Assembly (NCBI GenBank): GCA_035528475.1
Contig: DATKYO010000033.1
Coordinates: 1-8,521, forward strand
Direction of reading: 5' to 3'
DNA: 8,521 nt
Source of the DNA: SD8 sp035528475
Lineage (GTDB): Archaea; Halobacteriota; Methanomicrobia; Methanomicrobiales; Methanospirillaceae
Shown: positions 1-6,179 of the stretch, piece after piece
Layout of the letters: every line of letters starts with the position of its first letter
How positions within the stretch are numbered: the first letter of the stretch is position 1
The notes under the pieces: model-generated
What the model saw: only the letters and a program-made list of their open reading frames with translations
Told to the model about the DNA's origin: nothing
Databases searched by the model: none
Program-made: the position numbers and the translations under genes

Positions 1-1625
1 ACCGCTCCCTCCGAATAAGTTGTCGAGATGCCTGCGACCAGGGTATTTCTTATTGTGTTTCCGCTAAATATCGCATTATTGAACCCTGAGACCTGGTCAA
101 GGTATACTCCTGCCACTGCGTTATCGATCACATTACTGTTGACTGCAACATCTTCAAGATAGATACCGGTCACAATACCGCTGTCACCGGAATTTTCAAT
201 CAGGTTATCGGAGATTTGCCCGTCATAAAAATCCCCCACCATCATGCCGTCGAAACATTCGGTGAAATGATTGTCCCGGATGGTCAGGTGAGGTGACTTG
301 ACTGCCATGATTCCCCGGTACATCTGCTGGAATGAACAGTTGGTAACAGTGAGATTTTCGGAACGGAGTGCCATGACCCCGTCGCTGTTTGCCGTGAAGG
401 TGTAGTCCCTTACCTCTGCATTGTCGCAGGCGTAGAGGAAGAGAGCCCCGAGGTTATCCGAGCTGTCGACCGAAAGATTATCGGTCGCTTCGAAATACCA
501 GACCGGTTTTCCATCAACCAGGTTGGTCTGGTCGATCTGGTTTCCCGGGAGGACTCCGGGGTCCAGGACTAAGGGACTCATCCAGAAGTTATAGACATTG
601 CCATCCATCGTGTTTCCGGATACCGTGGAGTTCGTGATGCCGATAAATCCCATGCCGGTATCCGAATTGGAGTCCACCGTATTGTCCGTGATTATCATAT
701 CGGAGCAGGTCTCGATCCGATAGGCGAGTTCCACATCGGTGTTATAGAAATGATTGTCAACAATTTCAACCCCGGACGTGCCGTAGGTCATGATCCCGTA
801 GATGCCTTTCCCGGTCGTTCCCGGGTTCTCCTGCAGGGTGTTGTTCCGGATAATAACTCCCCCGGATGGAATAAAGAGGCCGATCGATCCGCCCGACCCG
901 GAGATCACGTTATCCGCAATCGTCAGGTTGTGAACGAGTCCTTCTGCAGTCCGTGCGACTATCCCTATTCCCGCACCGCGTTCCTGGGTGATTGAATTCC
1001 CGGAAATAATGCCGTTTGTCGTGGGATTCGCGCTTCCGCTGCTGATAATTGCAACTGAGTATCCGACCGGATTTTGGAACGTACTGTCGGTGATGGAATA
1101 ATCATCCGTATCATAGAGGACAACGCAATCCTGGGACACATCGAATGTGCAGGACGAAATATCGACGCCTGTTATGTTCTCTCCTGTTACTGCGGGATAA
1201 GTCAGTTCCCTGTGTTGCTCCTTATGATGGACGACCATCAGCTCGAGGAGTTCTTCGCCGTCATTCTGCAGGAGCACCGCGGAGCTGTTTGCACCGGTGA
1301 TGTTCAACCGGTAGAGAAGAGTGTCCGGCGACTCGAGCGTGACCCCGAACTCTGCCCCGGACGCATCGATAACCGGGAACCCCGTTCCTGTGTCTATTCC
1401 CGTGAGGGTGAGGCTCCGGTTGACGACCACCGCCTCGTTGTACTGTCCACTGTAAATTTCGATCGTGTCCCCGTCAACGGCATGATTGACTGCGTCCTGG
1501 ATGCTCGTGTAGTTGCAACCCGAATCGCAGACCGTTATGGTTGCGGCCATTGCGGGAATCGAGCAGAAAGCCAGCAGCCCGGCAATTATGATGATCAGCC
1601 GTGCTATAGGTACAAGTTTTGTCAT
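1..1625 (-). CDS. Exported NosD-like parallel beta-helix (PbH1 repeat) protein, C-terminus beyond the left edge
   Basis: Probable surface or extracellular protein of the NosD/right-handed parallel beta-helix class; in methanogens these are usually cell-envelope or carbohydrate-associated proteins of unknown substrate. The frame is open from ATG at 1625 to the window edge: 541 codons, no stop, no frameshift. Residues 1-28 form a signal peptide: basic start (MTKLVPIAR), hydrophobic IIIIAGLLAF, then an A-x-A type site near SIPAMAA. Residues 31-60 carry the usual entry motif (CNYTSIQDAVNHAVDGDTI), followed by many irregular turns of about 22-25 residues with I-x-x-N-x-(I/V/F) ladders such as ISGNSI, IIRNNTL, IVDNHF, IITDNTV, VSGNTM and IRDNHF. 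Residues 368-377 (NLVDGKPVWY) match the N-x-V-(D/N)-G-K-P-V-(Y/W)-Y element seen between NosD blocks of archaeal proteins. There are numerous N-x-S/T sequons. The C-terminus (PKD repeats, sorting signal or TM anchor) is not visible. The fold call is secure; the function is unknown. Confidence 0.88.
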   Translation of the reverse strand, partial: MTKLVPIARLIIIIAGLLAFCSIPAMAATITVCDSGCNYTSIQDAVNHAVDGDTIEIYSGQYNEAVVVNRSLTLTGIDTGTGFPVIDASGAEFGVTLESPDTLLYRLNITGANSSAVLLQNDGEELLELMVVHHKEQHRELTYPAVTGENITGVDISSCTFDVSQDCVVLYDTDDYSITDSTFQNPVGYSVAIISSGSANPTTNGIISGNSITQERGAGIGIVARTAEGLVHNLTIADNVISGSGGSIGLFIPSGGVIIRNNTLQENPGTTGKGIYGIMTYGTSGVEIVDNHFYNTDVELAYRIETCSDMIITDNTVDSNSDTGMGFIGITNSTVSGNTMDGNVYNFWMSPLVLDPGVLPGNQIDQTNLVDGKPVWYFEATDNLSVDSSDNLGALFLYACDNAEVRDYTFTANSDGVMALRSENLTVTNCSFQQMYRGIMAVKSPHLTIRDNHFTECFDGMMVGDFYDGQISDNLIENSGDSGIVTGIYLEDVAVNSNVIDNAVAGVYLDQVSGFNNAIFSGNTIRNTLVAGISTTYSEGA

Positions 1626-1630
1626 TATAT

Positions 1631-1637
1631 ACCACCT
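1631..1637 (-). promoter_or_regulatory. Shine-Dalgarno site of the NosD-like gene
   Basis: On the minus strand AGGTGGT lies five bases upstream of the ATG at 1625. It resembles the archaeal GGAGGTGATC consensus and supports this start, which also gives a complete signal peptide. Confidence 0.65.
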
Positions 1638-1683
1638 TGATTATATGATGCAGGATATGGCCCGCTCTTACCTAAAAGATTAC

Positions 1684-1697
1684 CTCTGGTATATGTA
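1684..1697 (-). promoter_or_regulatory. Possible TATA box for the NosD-like gene
   Basis: The minus strand contains a TACATATACC-like stretch about 60-70 bases before the ATG at 1625, which would give a 5' leader of roughly 35-40 nt. It deviates from the archaeal TTTATATA-type consensus, so this is only a candidate. Confidence 0.25.
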
Positions 1698-1723
1698 CCG
1701 GATCAACGACGATATCACGAGAG

Positions 1724-1764
1724 GGGGATCTCCCCGGGGCAATACCTGAAATTTTGATTTCAGG
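1724..1764. repeat. Two adjacent inverted repeats in the divergent region
   Basis: The first dyad is GGGGA-TC-TCCCC (1724-1735), which runs directly into GGGG (1736-1739). The second is a perfect 8-bp inverted repeat, CCTGAAAT-TTTG-ATTTCAGG (1745-1764). They could be protein-binding sites or RNA hairpins. They lie about 100-140 bp upstream of the NosD-like start and more than 210 bp upstream of the transporter start. No T-run follows either one, so a terminator is unlikely. Confidence 0.5.
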
Positions 1765-1941
1765 CCGTTATCAGACCCTCCGGTAGGTTGACGGTGAGCT
1801 GCCGTCCCGGAATCATGGTTTTTCTCCAGGGTTCAGATATGCATGTCGTGTATCTGGGGAGTGTCACCCCGGCATTGATCTGAATGGCAGAAAAACCCCG
1901 GGTAGCGAAAGAATCAACGGACGTCAGGCCGAAGTATTTCC

Positions 1942-1949
1942 ATTAATAT
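1942..1949 (+). promoter_or_regulatory. Candidate TATA box for the MFS transporter
   Basis: ATTAATAT is centred about 31 bases before the ATG at 1977. An archaeal start site about 26 bases downstream of the box centre would fall near 1971-1973, giving an almost leaderless mRNA. That agrees with the absence of any GGAGG or GGTGA motif before the ATG. A second AT-rich stretch, CTTATATC, at 1969-1976 could serve a start at codon 10 (2004) instead. Confidence 0.35.
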
Positions 1950-1976
1950 GTCAAAACAACCATCTCTCCTTATATC

Positions 1977-3425
1977 ATGAATGGACCATCCACCCGTCAG
2001 AAAATGTCCCCAAACGAGCTGATGATCGTAATCGTCATCTCCCTTGGTTCTTTTATGGCAGGACTTGACGCCACCATCGTCAATATCGCCCTTCCCTCGA
2101 TAGCCAAAGCATTTGATGTCTCAACTGTGACCGCATCCTGGGTGCTGAACGCCTACCTGATCATCCTGGTCAGCCTGCTGCTCGCCGCATCCCGCCTGGG
2201 TGATATCAAGGGATACCGCAAGATATTCCTGGCCGGGTTTGTTATTTTTACCGTCGGATCGGCCATGTGCGGACTCGCACCCGCCATCGATATCCTGATC
2301 GTGTCCCGCATGCTCCAGGCAATCGGCGGGGCGATAATAGCGGCACTTGGGGCGGTCATGGTCACCAGCTACCTTGGTCCCTCTCTCCGGGGACAGGCGC
2401 TCGGCATCGTGGCCATGTTCACCATGCTTGGCGCCGCCCTGGGCCCGGTGGTCGGCGGATTCCTCACCAGCGCCCTGTCATGGCGCTTCATTTTTTATGT
2501 CAACCTCCCCGTGGGCATCCTTGCCATATTTCTGGGGATCCATATTCTCCCTCGTCTTGATCCTGTCACCCCGAAGGCAAAGATCGATGTCCCTGGCGTG
2601 GCATTGATTTTCATCGCGCTCAGCACACTGATTTACGGCCTCACCTCGCTCCAGGGAGCAGCTGCAATGAGTGCGATTCTTGCCCTTATTGTATCCGTAG
2701 CTTTCTGGGCCTTTTTCTACATCCGGGAGCGGCGGGCGGCAGAACCCCTCATCAACATCAGTCTCTTTGCCAACAGGTCTTTCTCCCTGCAGAATGTGAA
2801 TATCATGCTCATCCAGATGTCCATGGCCGGCGTGATGATCCTGATGCCATTTTTCCTCGAGCTGGTAAAACAGCTCCCGACCGACAATGCCGGAACGATC
2901 CTGTTGGCCCTCCCCATCGGGATGATCCTCACATCCCCAATCGCCGGCAGGTTCTCGGACGTCATCGGCACGAAAAAACCAATCATCGTTGGATTTATCG
3001 TCTGTGCCGTGGCCCTCTTCTTCCTCTCTACGTTGAGCCCCCTTTCAAGTGTCGGCCATATAGAAATCTACCTGTTCCTCCTGGGAGCAGGCACCGGGAT
3101 CGCCTATGCCCCCCTGAACAGTGCCGTAATGGGAGAATCGCCGCCAAAAGACAGGGGCACAACCTCGGGCCTTATCAAGATGATGACCAACCTGGGTTCT
3201 TCCCTCGGCGTTGCCCTGGTCATGCTGGTGGCCATCGCGGCCCTTGGACCGAAAATGGCGCAGGTTTCTGCGCATACCCTCCCTGCCAGCGAACTTGCAG
3301 GTGCATTCGACGTGGCATTCCTTTTCCTCATGGGACTTGAGATCCTGGGAATTGTGCTGATGCTCTTTTTCAGGGAGAAAGTGAGCGGGTACAGCACTGA
3401 TGGGGAACCGGTGACCGGGTTTTAA
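1977..3425 (+). CDS. MFS multidrug efflux transporter, DHA2 (EmrB/QacA) family, 14 TM
   Basis: Proton-driven export of hydrophobic or cationic compounds across the cytoplasmic membrane is the usual role; the substrate cannot be read from sequence. The protein has 482 residues, normal for the 14-TM DHA2 group. Visible signatures: TM1 motif LDATIVNIALP (30-40) with D31; a motif A-like loop RLGDIKGYRKIF (73-84); motif B around R111 (RMLQAIGGA); antiporter motif C LGAALGPVVGG (151-161); then SWRFIFYVNLPVG (168-180), which marks the DHA2 group. A second motif A-like loop, GRFSDVIGTKKP (324-335), lies in the C-terminal half. No Shine-Dalgarno motif precedes the ATG at 1977; M10 (2004) is an alternative start that still keeps TM1 whole. 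The gene stands alone on its strand, and no regulator gene is adjacent. Family confidence is high, substrate unknown. Confidence 0.93.
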   Translation: MNGPSTRQKMSPNELMIVIVISLGSFMAGLDATIVNIALPSIAKAFDVSTVTASWVLNAYLIILVSLLLAASRLGDIKGYRKIFLAGFVIFTVGSAMCGLAPAIDILIVSRMLQAIGGAIIAALGAVMVTSYLGPSLRGQALGIVAMFTMLGAALGPVVGGFLTSALSWRFIFYVNLPVGILAIFLGIHILPRLDPVTPKAKIDVPGVALIFIALSTLIYGLTSLQGAAAMSAILALIVSVAFWAFFYIRERRAAEPLINISLFANRSFSLQNVNIMLIQMSMAGVMILMPFFLELVKQLPTDNAGTILLALPIGMILTSPIAGRFSDVIGTKKPIIVGFIVCAVALFFLSTLSPLSSVGHIEIYLFLLGAGTGIAYAPLNSAVMGESPPKDRGTTSGLIKMMTNLGSSLGVALVMLVAIAALGPKMAQVSAHTLPASELAGAFDVAFLFLMGLEILGIVLMLFFREKVSGYSTDGEPVTGF

Positions 3426-3442
3426 CCCGAAAATTTATTTTA
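3415..3442 (+). terminator. Stop-overlapping terminator of the MFS gene
   Basis: An inverted repeat CGGGTT-TT-AACCCG (3416-3429; as RNA, a 5-bp stem with a 4-nt loop) contains the TAA stop at 3423-3425. The AT-rich tail AAAATTTATTTT follows. Hairpin plus T-rich tail suggests transcription termination on the plus strand. T-rich tracts are the main archaeal signal, so the hairpin may be secondary. Confidence 0.5.
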
Positions 3443-3516
3443 AAGGTCTCCGGCACGTTCATTCTCATATGTGTGTATCCGAAGCAGGATTGAGGGATTT
3501 ATGCCCAAAGGATGAC

Positions 3517-3534
3517 CCCGGATCTCCATCCGGG
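3517..3534. repeat. Perfect 7-bp inverted repeat (hairpin)
   Basis: CCCGGAT-CTCC-ATCCGGG forms a GC-rich stem with a 4-nt loop, about 90 bp past the transporter stop. The downstream sequence is A-rich on the plus strand and has no T-run. It may be a back-up RNA 3'-end structure or a binding site; its function is unknown. Confidence 0.5.
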
Positions 3535-3590
3535 AAATCTCCGAAAAAACCCTGACCTGCTCAACCGTTTGTCCACCGGTCAATGACCAG

Positions 3591-3675
3591 CGACTGAAAG
3601 GGCTACCCAGAGTATGCAACGACCGAAAGGGCTACCAGAGTATGCAGCGACCGAAAGGGCTACCAGAGTATGCAG
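3591..3675. repeat. 28-bp tandem repeat, three copies
   Basis: Three head-to-tail units occupy 3591-3619, 3620-3647 and 3648-3675. Units 2 and 3 are identical. Unit 1 differs by C-to-T at position 5, one extra C in the CTACC tract (29 bp) and a final A. Each unit begins CGACCGAAAGGG and ends AGAGTATGCAG. There are no spacers, so it is not a CRISPR array, and 28 is not a multiple of 3, which argues against coding. It resembles a minisatellite that grew by slippage. Confidence 0.85.
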
Positions 3676-3912
3676 GATGCGTATATCACCCGACCTGCAT
3701 GCAGAAGCACATCCCTGTATCAGAGTGTCCGGCTACAATCCAGGGTTCCTTTCCCGAAAACCGGTCCCAGGGATTCGTCATCGTAATGGGAGAGAGGGAC
3801 CCGGGAGGTCACAAATCCTTAATCATGAATGACACGCCACAATGTAGTAGGAAGGGGATGCCTGTGCACTTCCCCTGCAACCCTCACAAAATAAGGGGAA
3901 AAGACGGATCCC

Positions 3913-4818
3913 ATGACAGATGCATCACGTTGCGACCAGGCCAAATTCCGCGTGCAGGCAATCCTGGAAAACCCTCCGGAAGGCGACCGGATCGCCCGGT
4001 TCACCCATGTTTTTCTTGCCCTCGTGGTTATTGTCAATACCATTGCTGTGGTAATCTTCACCATCCCTTCAGTCGAGGCATCCTATTCGCCCACCCTCAA
4101 CCTGATCATTACCTTCTGCCTGCTGGTATTCACCATTGAATATCTCCTCCGTCTCTGGTCCTGCACCCATGCTCAGACCCTGGTAGGGAGGATGTCGGAA
4201 CGTCTCCGGTACGCCACCAGTTTTTATCTCATCATCGACCTGGTCTCCATTATCCCGCTGTTTTTCCCCTTCTTCTTCCCTACCGACTTTGCCCTCCTCC
4301 GGGGATTCCGGCTGCTCTCTATCTTCAAGTTGGGCCGGTATGCCCGCAGATCCACCTCCCTTGCTCTCCTCCGCCGGGTTATTATCAAGAAACGGGAAAT
4401 TTTCACCATCATGATCTTTTTTCTGGTCTTTGTCATTCTCTTTTCATCCACGATCATGTACCTGGTGGAAAACCATGCCCAGCCAGATAAATTTTCGAGC
4501 ATCCCTGCCGCGATCTGGTGGGCGATGATGACGGTAACCACGGTCGGGTACGGTGACATCTACCCGATCACCCCTCTCGGACAGACGATTGGCTCGCTGG
4601 TCACCCTTGCTGGTGTGCTGCTCCTTGCCCTTCCATCCGCTATTCTCGCGACAGGGTTCATCGAGGAGCGCCAGAAGAACCACGAGGACAGGATGGGGAC
4701 CTTAGCTGAAAACACGCTGTCCCAGCTGGAAAGGGCCGCGGATCTCAAAAATAAAGGGGTGATTACCGATGAGGAATACCGGGAACTGAAAGCCCGCCTC
4801 CTGTCAGGGCGACGGTAA
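3913..4818 (+). CDS. Six-TM voltage-gated-type potassium channel with SHOCT-like C-terminal tail
   Basis: Predicted tetrameric K+ channel of the cytoplasmic membrane, 301 residues, KvAP-like in layout. S1 is about 31-52, S2 61-82 (E76, R80), S3 101-119 (D109) and S4 127-147. S4 has basic residues at every third position: R130, R133, (S136), K139, R142, R145; R146 follows. S5 spans about 163-186. The pore helix and selectivity filter TTVGYGD (209-215) are intact, which gives K+ selectivity. S6 (224-249) contains LALPSAILATGF. After a charged linker, residues 270-297 (LERAADLKNKGVITDEEYR and on) match the SHOCT short C-terminal domain, probably an oligomerisation helix. ATG at 3913 is used because it precedes a normal cytosolic N-terminus; the Shine-Dalgarno is weak (AGGGGA 15 nt upstream, or GGATC close by). 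It is monocistronic: the preceding gene ends 487 bp upstream and the following gene is convergent. The K+ channel call is firm; voltage dependence is inferred from S4. Confidence 0.94.
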   Translation: MTDASRCDQAKFRVQAILENPPEGDRIARFTHVFLALVVIVNTIAVVIFTIPSVEASYSPTLNLIITFCLLVFTIEYLLRLWSCTHAQTLVGRMSERLRYATSFYLIIDLVSIIPLFFPFFFPTDFALLRGFRLLSIFKLGRYARRSTSLALLRRVIIKKREIFTIMIFFLVFVILFSSTIMYLVENHAQPDKFSSIPAAIWWAMMTVTTVGYGDIYPITPLGQTIGSLVTLAGVLLLALPSAILATGFIEERQKNHEDRMGTLAENTLSQLERAADLKNKGVITDEEYRELKARLLSGRR

Positions 4819-4854
4819 GAGAGGGATGGTCGAAATCTCCCCCCACGGGTTCCC

Positions 4855-4870
4855 CGGTTCAGGAGAACCG
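4855..4870 (+). repeat. Hairpin downstream of the K+ channel gene
   Basis: CGGTTC-AGGA-GAACCG is a perfect 6-bp stem with a 4-nt loop, 36 bases after the channel stop codon. No T-run follows, so termination at this site is possible but unproven. Confidence 0.4.
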
Positions 4871-4899
4871 CACTGATAATGGTGGATTCAACGCATTCC

Positions 4900-5018
4900 C
4901 TGCCCTGATCACCGGATGGATGGAGGAGTGGACAGATCGGATTCGGGATCGGGACTGCAGCATAGGCGATCTGCCCTGATCACCGGATGAATGGACGGAT
5001 GGACAGACGAGCATTCGG
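4900..5018. repeat. Imperfect direct repeat, two copies of about 47 bp
   Basis: Copy 1 is 4900-4946 and copy 2 is 4971-5018. The first 25 bp, beginning CTGCCCTGATCACCGG, match at 24 of 25 positions. Similarity then decays but continues through TGGACAGA and ATTCGG. The start-to-start distance is 71 bp. The pair fills most of the gap between the convergent channel and DUF3307-type genes. No open frame or transposon end is associated with it. Confidence 0.75.
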
Positions 5019-5038
5019 ATTAACTTCCTCTCCTTCCT

Positions 5039-5428
5039 TCAAAACCCTGCTACTCCCAATACAGTAAGTCCAACCTGGAGTGCGACACCGATAAGGAGAC
5101 CACACGCCAGAGAGAGCAGCGTTCCCAACAGGTAATATTCGGCTGTTTTCCGGGAGTGTTCAAACCGGAAGATCGACTTCGCGGTGACCAGCAGTCCGAT
5201 AGCAAGGTACTGGTTGAGAAGCACAAACGTGATGATAATGACCCGTTCGAGGTACCCGATCCACCGTCCTGCTTTCCGGAGGCTCTCCTCAGCCTGCCCT
5301 TCATCGAGTGCCGGGTGCCACCGGGATATTATCCGGCCAATGATATACCCGCTCGGCCAGATCGCAATTAGATATCCGATGGCAATGAAAAGGACCATGA
5401 GGGGGATTTTCGGAGGGAGCGGTATCAT
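5039..5428 (-). CDS. Short membrane protein matching the C-terminal half of DUF3307 proteins
   Basis: A 129-residue integral membrane protein of unknown function. Hydrophobic segments lie at about 7-33, 60-83 and 98-125, so three or possibly four helices. Residues 53-89 (AGRWIGYLERVIIITFVLL, then AIGLLVTAKSIFRF) and 94-114 (KTAEYYLLGTLLSLACGLLIG) are the wording I recall from the end of DUF3307 proteins, which are about twice this length and start with another membrane region absent here. It is translationally coupled to the SatD-family gene upstream: the start and that gene's stop share ATGA at 5425-5428. DUF3307 and SatD genes are neighbours in many genomes, so a joint role is likely, for example membrane anchor or target of SatD; that role is inference. 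No upstream in-frame remnant of the missing half can exist as a separate gene because the SatD gene occupies that DNA. Confidence 0.82.
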   Translation of the reverse strand: MIPLPPKIPLMVLFIAIGYLIAIWPSGYIIGRIISRWHPALDEGQAEESLRKAGRWIGYLERVIIITFVLLNQYLAIGLLVTAKSIFRFEHSRKTAEYYLLGTLLSLACGLLIGVALQVGLTVLGVAGF

Positions 5429-6114
5429 TCATTCACCCCGTTGGACAGGGATTTGGAAATAATTTCCTTGTAGCGTGAGAGAAATTCCTGGATGGCCCAG
5501 TTTTTCGCCCCGTCAAGACGATAGAAGACCGCTTCCTGGGAGATCCCGAGAGTGTGTGCAATCCCCGCCTGGGTCGCCCCGGAGAGGGCGTAAAGCATTG
5601 CTTCAGCCTGCGCAGGGGACCAGCTCCGGATTATGGCATCTGCTAGAAAGGATTCGGTCCGGAGTTCATCGTTGAAGCTGTCCCAGGGGGTTTTAATCAT
5701 CAGGTTGACCTTTCGCTTTTTCAGGGTCTCGAGTTCTCCTCCGGAAAACCGGTATGCATCGCCATCCCCGAGACCAACCCTCTCCTTCGGCACAAACTGC
5801 ACGGGCCCTACCCCGATGGCGATTCGTGTGTCGAGCCGGATTCCTTTTCGTATCTCCGGTTGAGCCAGAAGTGATGCCCGTATGATCAATGCTGCCCGGA
5901 GACCCTGATCCGCCTTTGAAAGAATCCCCTGGAAGCTGTCCCCGCGAAACACCTCGAAGGGAGGGAGATGCGACGCGGATTCATCAACCACCCTTAAAGC
6001 AGCATCAAAGCCTGAATCGAGGCACTGGAGCAGTATCTTGCGCTTATCTGCCGGTAATTTTGATGATCCCACAACATCCCCGGTGACCACCGCATACACG
6101 TGATCAGGCGACAT
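5425..6114 (-). CDS. SatD family protein with C-terminal helix-turn-helix
   Basis: A 229-residue soluble protein of the SatD family, named from a streptococcal locus linked to acid tolerance; its molecular role is not established. The N-terminal domain (about 5-150) follows the order of class III nucleotidyl cyclase catalytic domains: AVVTGDVVGSSKL (8-20), VFRGDSFQGIL (55-65), RIAIGVGPVQFV (97-108), then GDGDAYRFSGGELETLKKRKVNLMI (116-140; given by its ends GDGDAY and VNLMI). Asp13 and Asp59 sit where the two metal-binding aspartates would be. The C-terminal part (168-210) has a helix-turn-helix, QAGIAHTLGISQEAVFYRL (182-200), of a sigma-like or LuxR-like look. ATG at 6114 is the first in-frame start before the conserved TGD motif; no Shine-Dalgarno is visible, so a short or absent leader is likely. 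It is first in a two-gene operon with the DUF3307-type gene. Family call is good; cyclase-like activity is inference. Confidence 0.85.
   Translation of the reverse strand: MSPDHVYAVVTGDVVGSSKLPADKRKILLQCLDSGFDAALRVVDESASHLPPFEVFRGDSFQGILSKADQGLRAALIIRASLLAQPEIRKGIRLDTRIAIGVGPVQFVPKERVGLGDGDAYRFSGGELETLKKRKVNLMIKTPWDSFNDELRTESFLADAIIRSWSPAQAEAMLYALSGATQAGIAHTLGISQEAVFYRLDGAKNWAIQEFLSRYKEIISKSLSNGVNE
5434..5440 (-). promoter_or_regulatory. Shine-Dalgarno site inside the end of the SatD gene
   Basis: On the minus strand CGGGGTG, followed by A, sits about five bases before the ATG at 5428. It provides the archaeal GGTGA core for re-initiation at the coupled downstream gene and confirms that start. 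Confidence 0.65.
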
Positions 6115-6121
6115 ATGGATC

Positions 6122-6179
6122 TGTATAAGTTTTGAGCCTTATAATACTGATGTATAAGTATGATACCTTATATTTCAGG
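6122..6179 (-). promoter_or_regulatory. Paired dyads (candidate operators) over the SatD operon promoter
   Basis: Two 29-bp units, 6122-6150 and 6151-6179, match at 20 of 29 positions. Each carries the same inverted repeat, TATAAG-N8-CTTATA, at 6124-6143 and 6153-6172. The repeats begin eight bases upstream of the SatD start codon. They include the only TATA-like boxes available to the operon on the minus strand (AAATATAAGG near 6165-6175, ACTTATACA near 6151-6159). A factor bound to both dyads would sit on nearly the same face of the helix (29 bp, about 2.8 turns). Autoregulation by the SatD helix-turn-helix is a guess; the dyads may alternatively be overlapping TATA boxes for two start sites. 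Confidence 0.55.

Larger units (their letters stand above)
1626..1976. other. 351-bp divergent intergenic region
   Basis: This region separates the minus-strand NosD-like gene from the plus-strand transporter and must hold both promoters. Contents seen: the NosD-side Shine-Dalgarno and weak TATA elements, two adjacent dyads at 1724-1764, a smaller GACGG/CCGTC inverted repeat at 1790-1806, and an AT-rich box at 1942-1949 ahead of the transporter. Short open frames crossing it have no recognisable protein features and I do not call them genes. Confidence 0.6.
3426..3912. other. 487-bp intergenic region between transporter and K+ channel
   Basis: I see no convincing gene here. Open frames starting near 3614 and 3642 translate the tandem repeat and then continue out of frame into the channel gene, so they look spurious. 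Contents: the transporter terminator, a perfect hairpin at 3517-3534, three tandem 28-bp units at 3591-3675, and a 10-bp palindrome CTGCATGCAG at 3695-3704. An A-rich stretch (CACAAAATAAGG, about 3885-3896) roughly 20-28 bases before the channel ATG could be a weak TATA element. Confidence 0.55.

Noticed and set aside
1074..1640. 188-codon plus-strand open frame
   Set aside because: It lies antisense to the clearly coding NosD-like frame, whose beta-helix repeats and signal peptide are intact.
3591..3675. CRISPR array
   Set aside because: The units abut with no spacers, there are only three, and no cas gene is present.
3642..4139. 165-codon plus-strand open frame starting in the 28-bp repeat
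   Set aside because: More than 220 nt of it overlap the K+ channel gene in another frame, the product is Pro/Arg/His-rich without any family mark, and it starts inside a tandem repeat.
4855..4870. Intrinsic terminator of the K+ channel gene
   Set aside because: The stem is good but no T-rich tract follows on the plus strand, so it is listed only as a hairpin.
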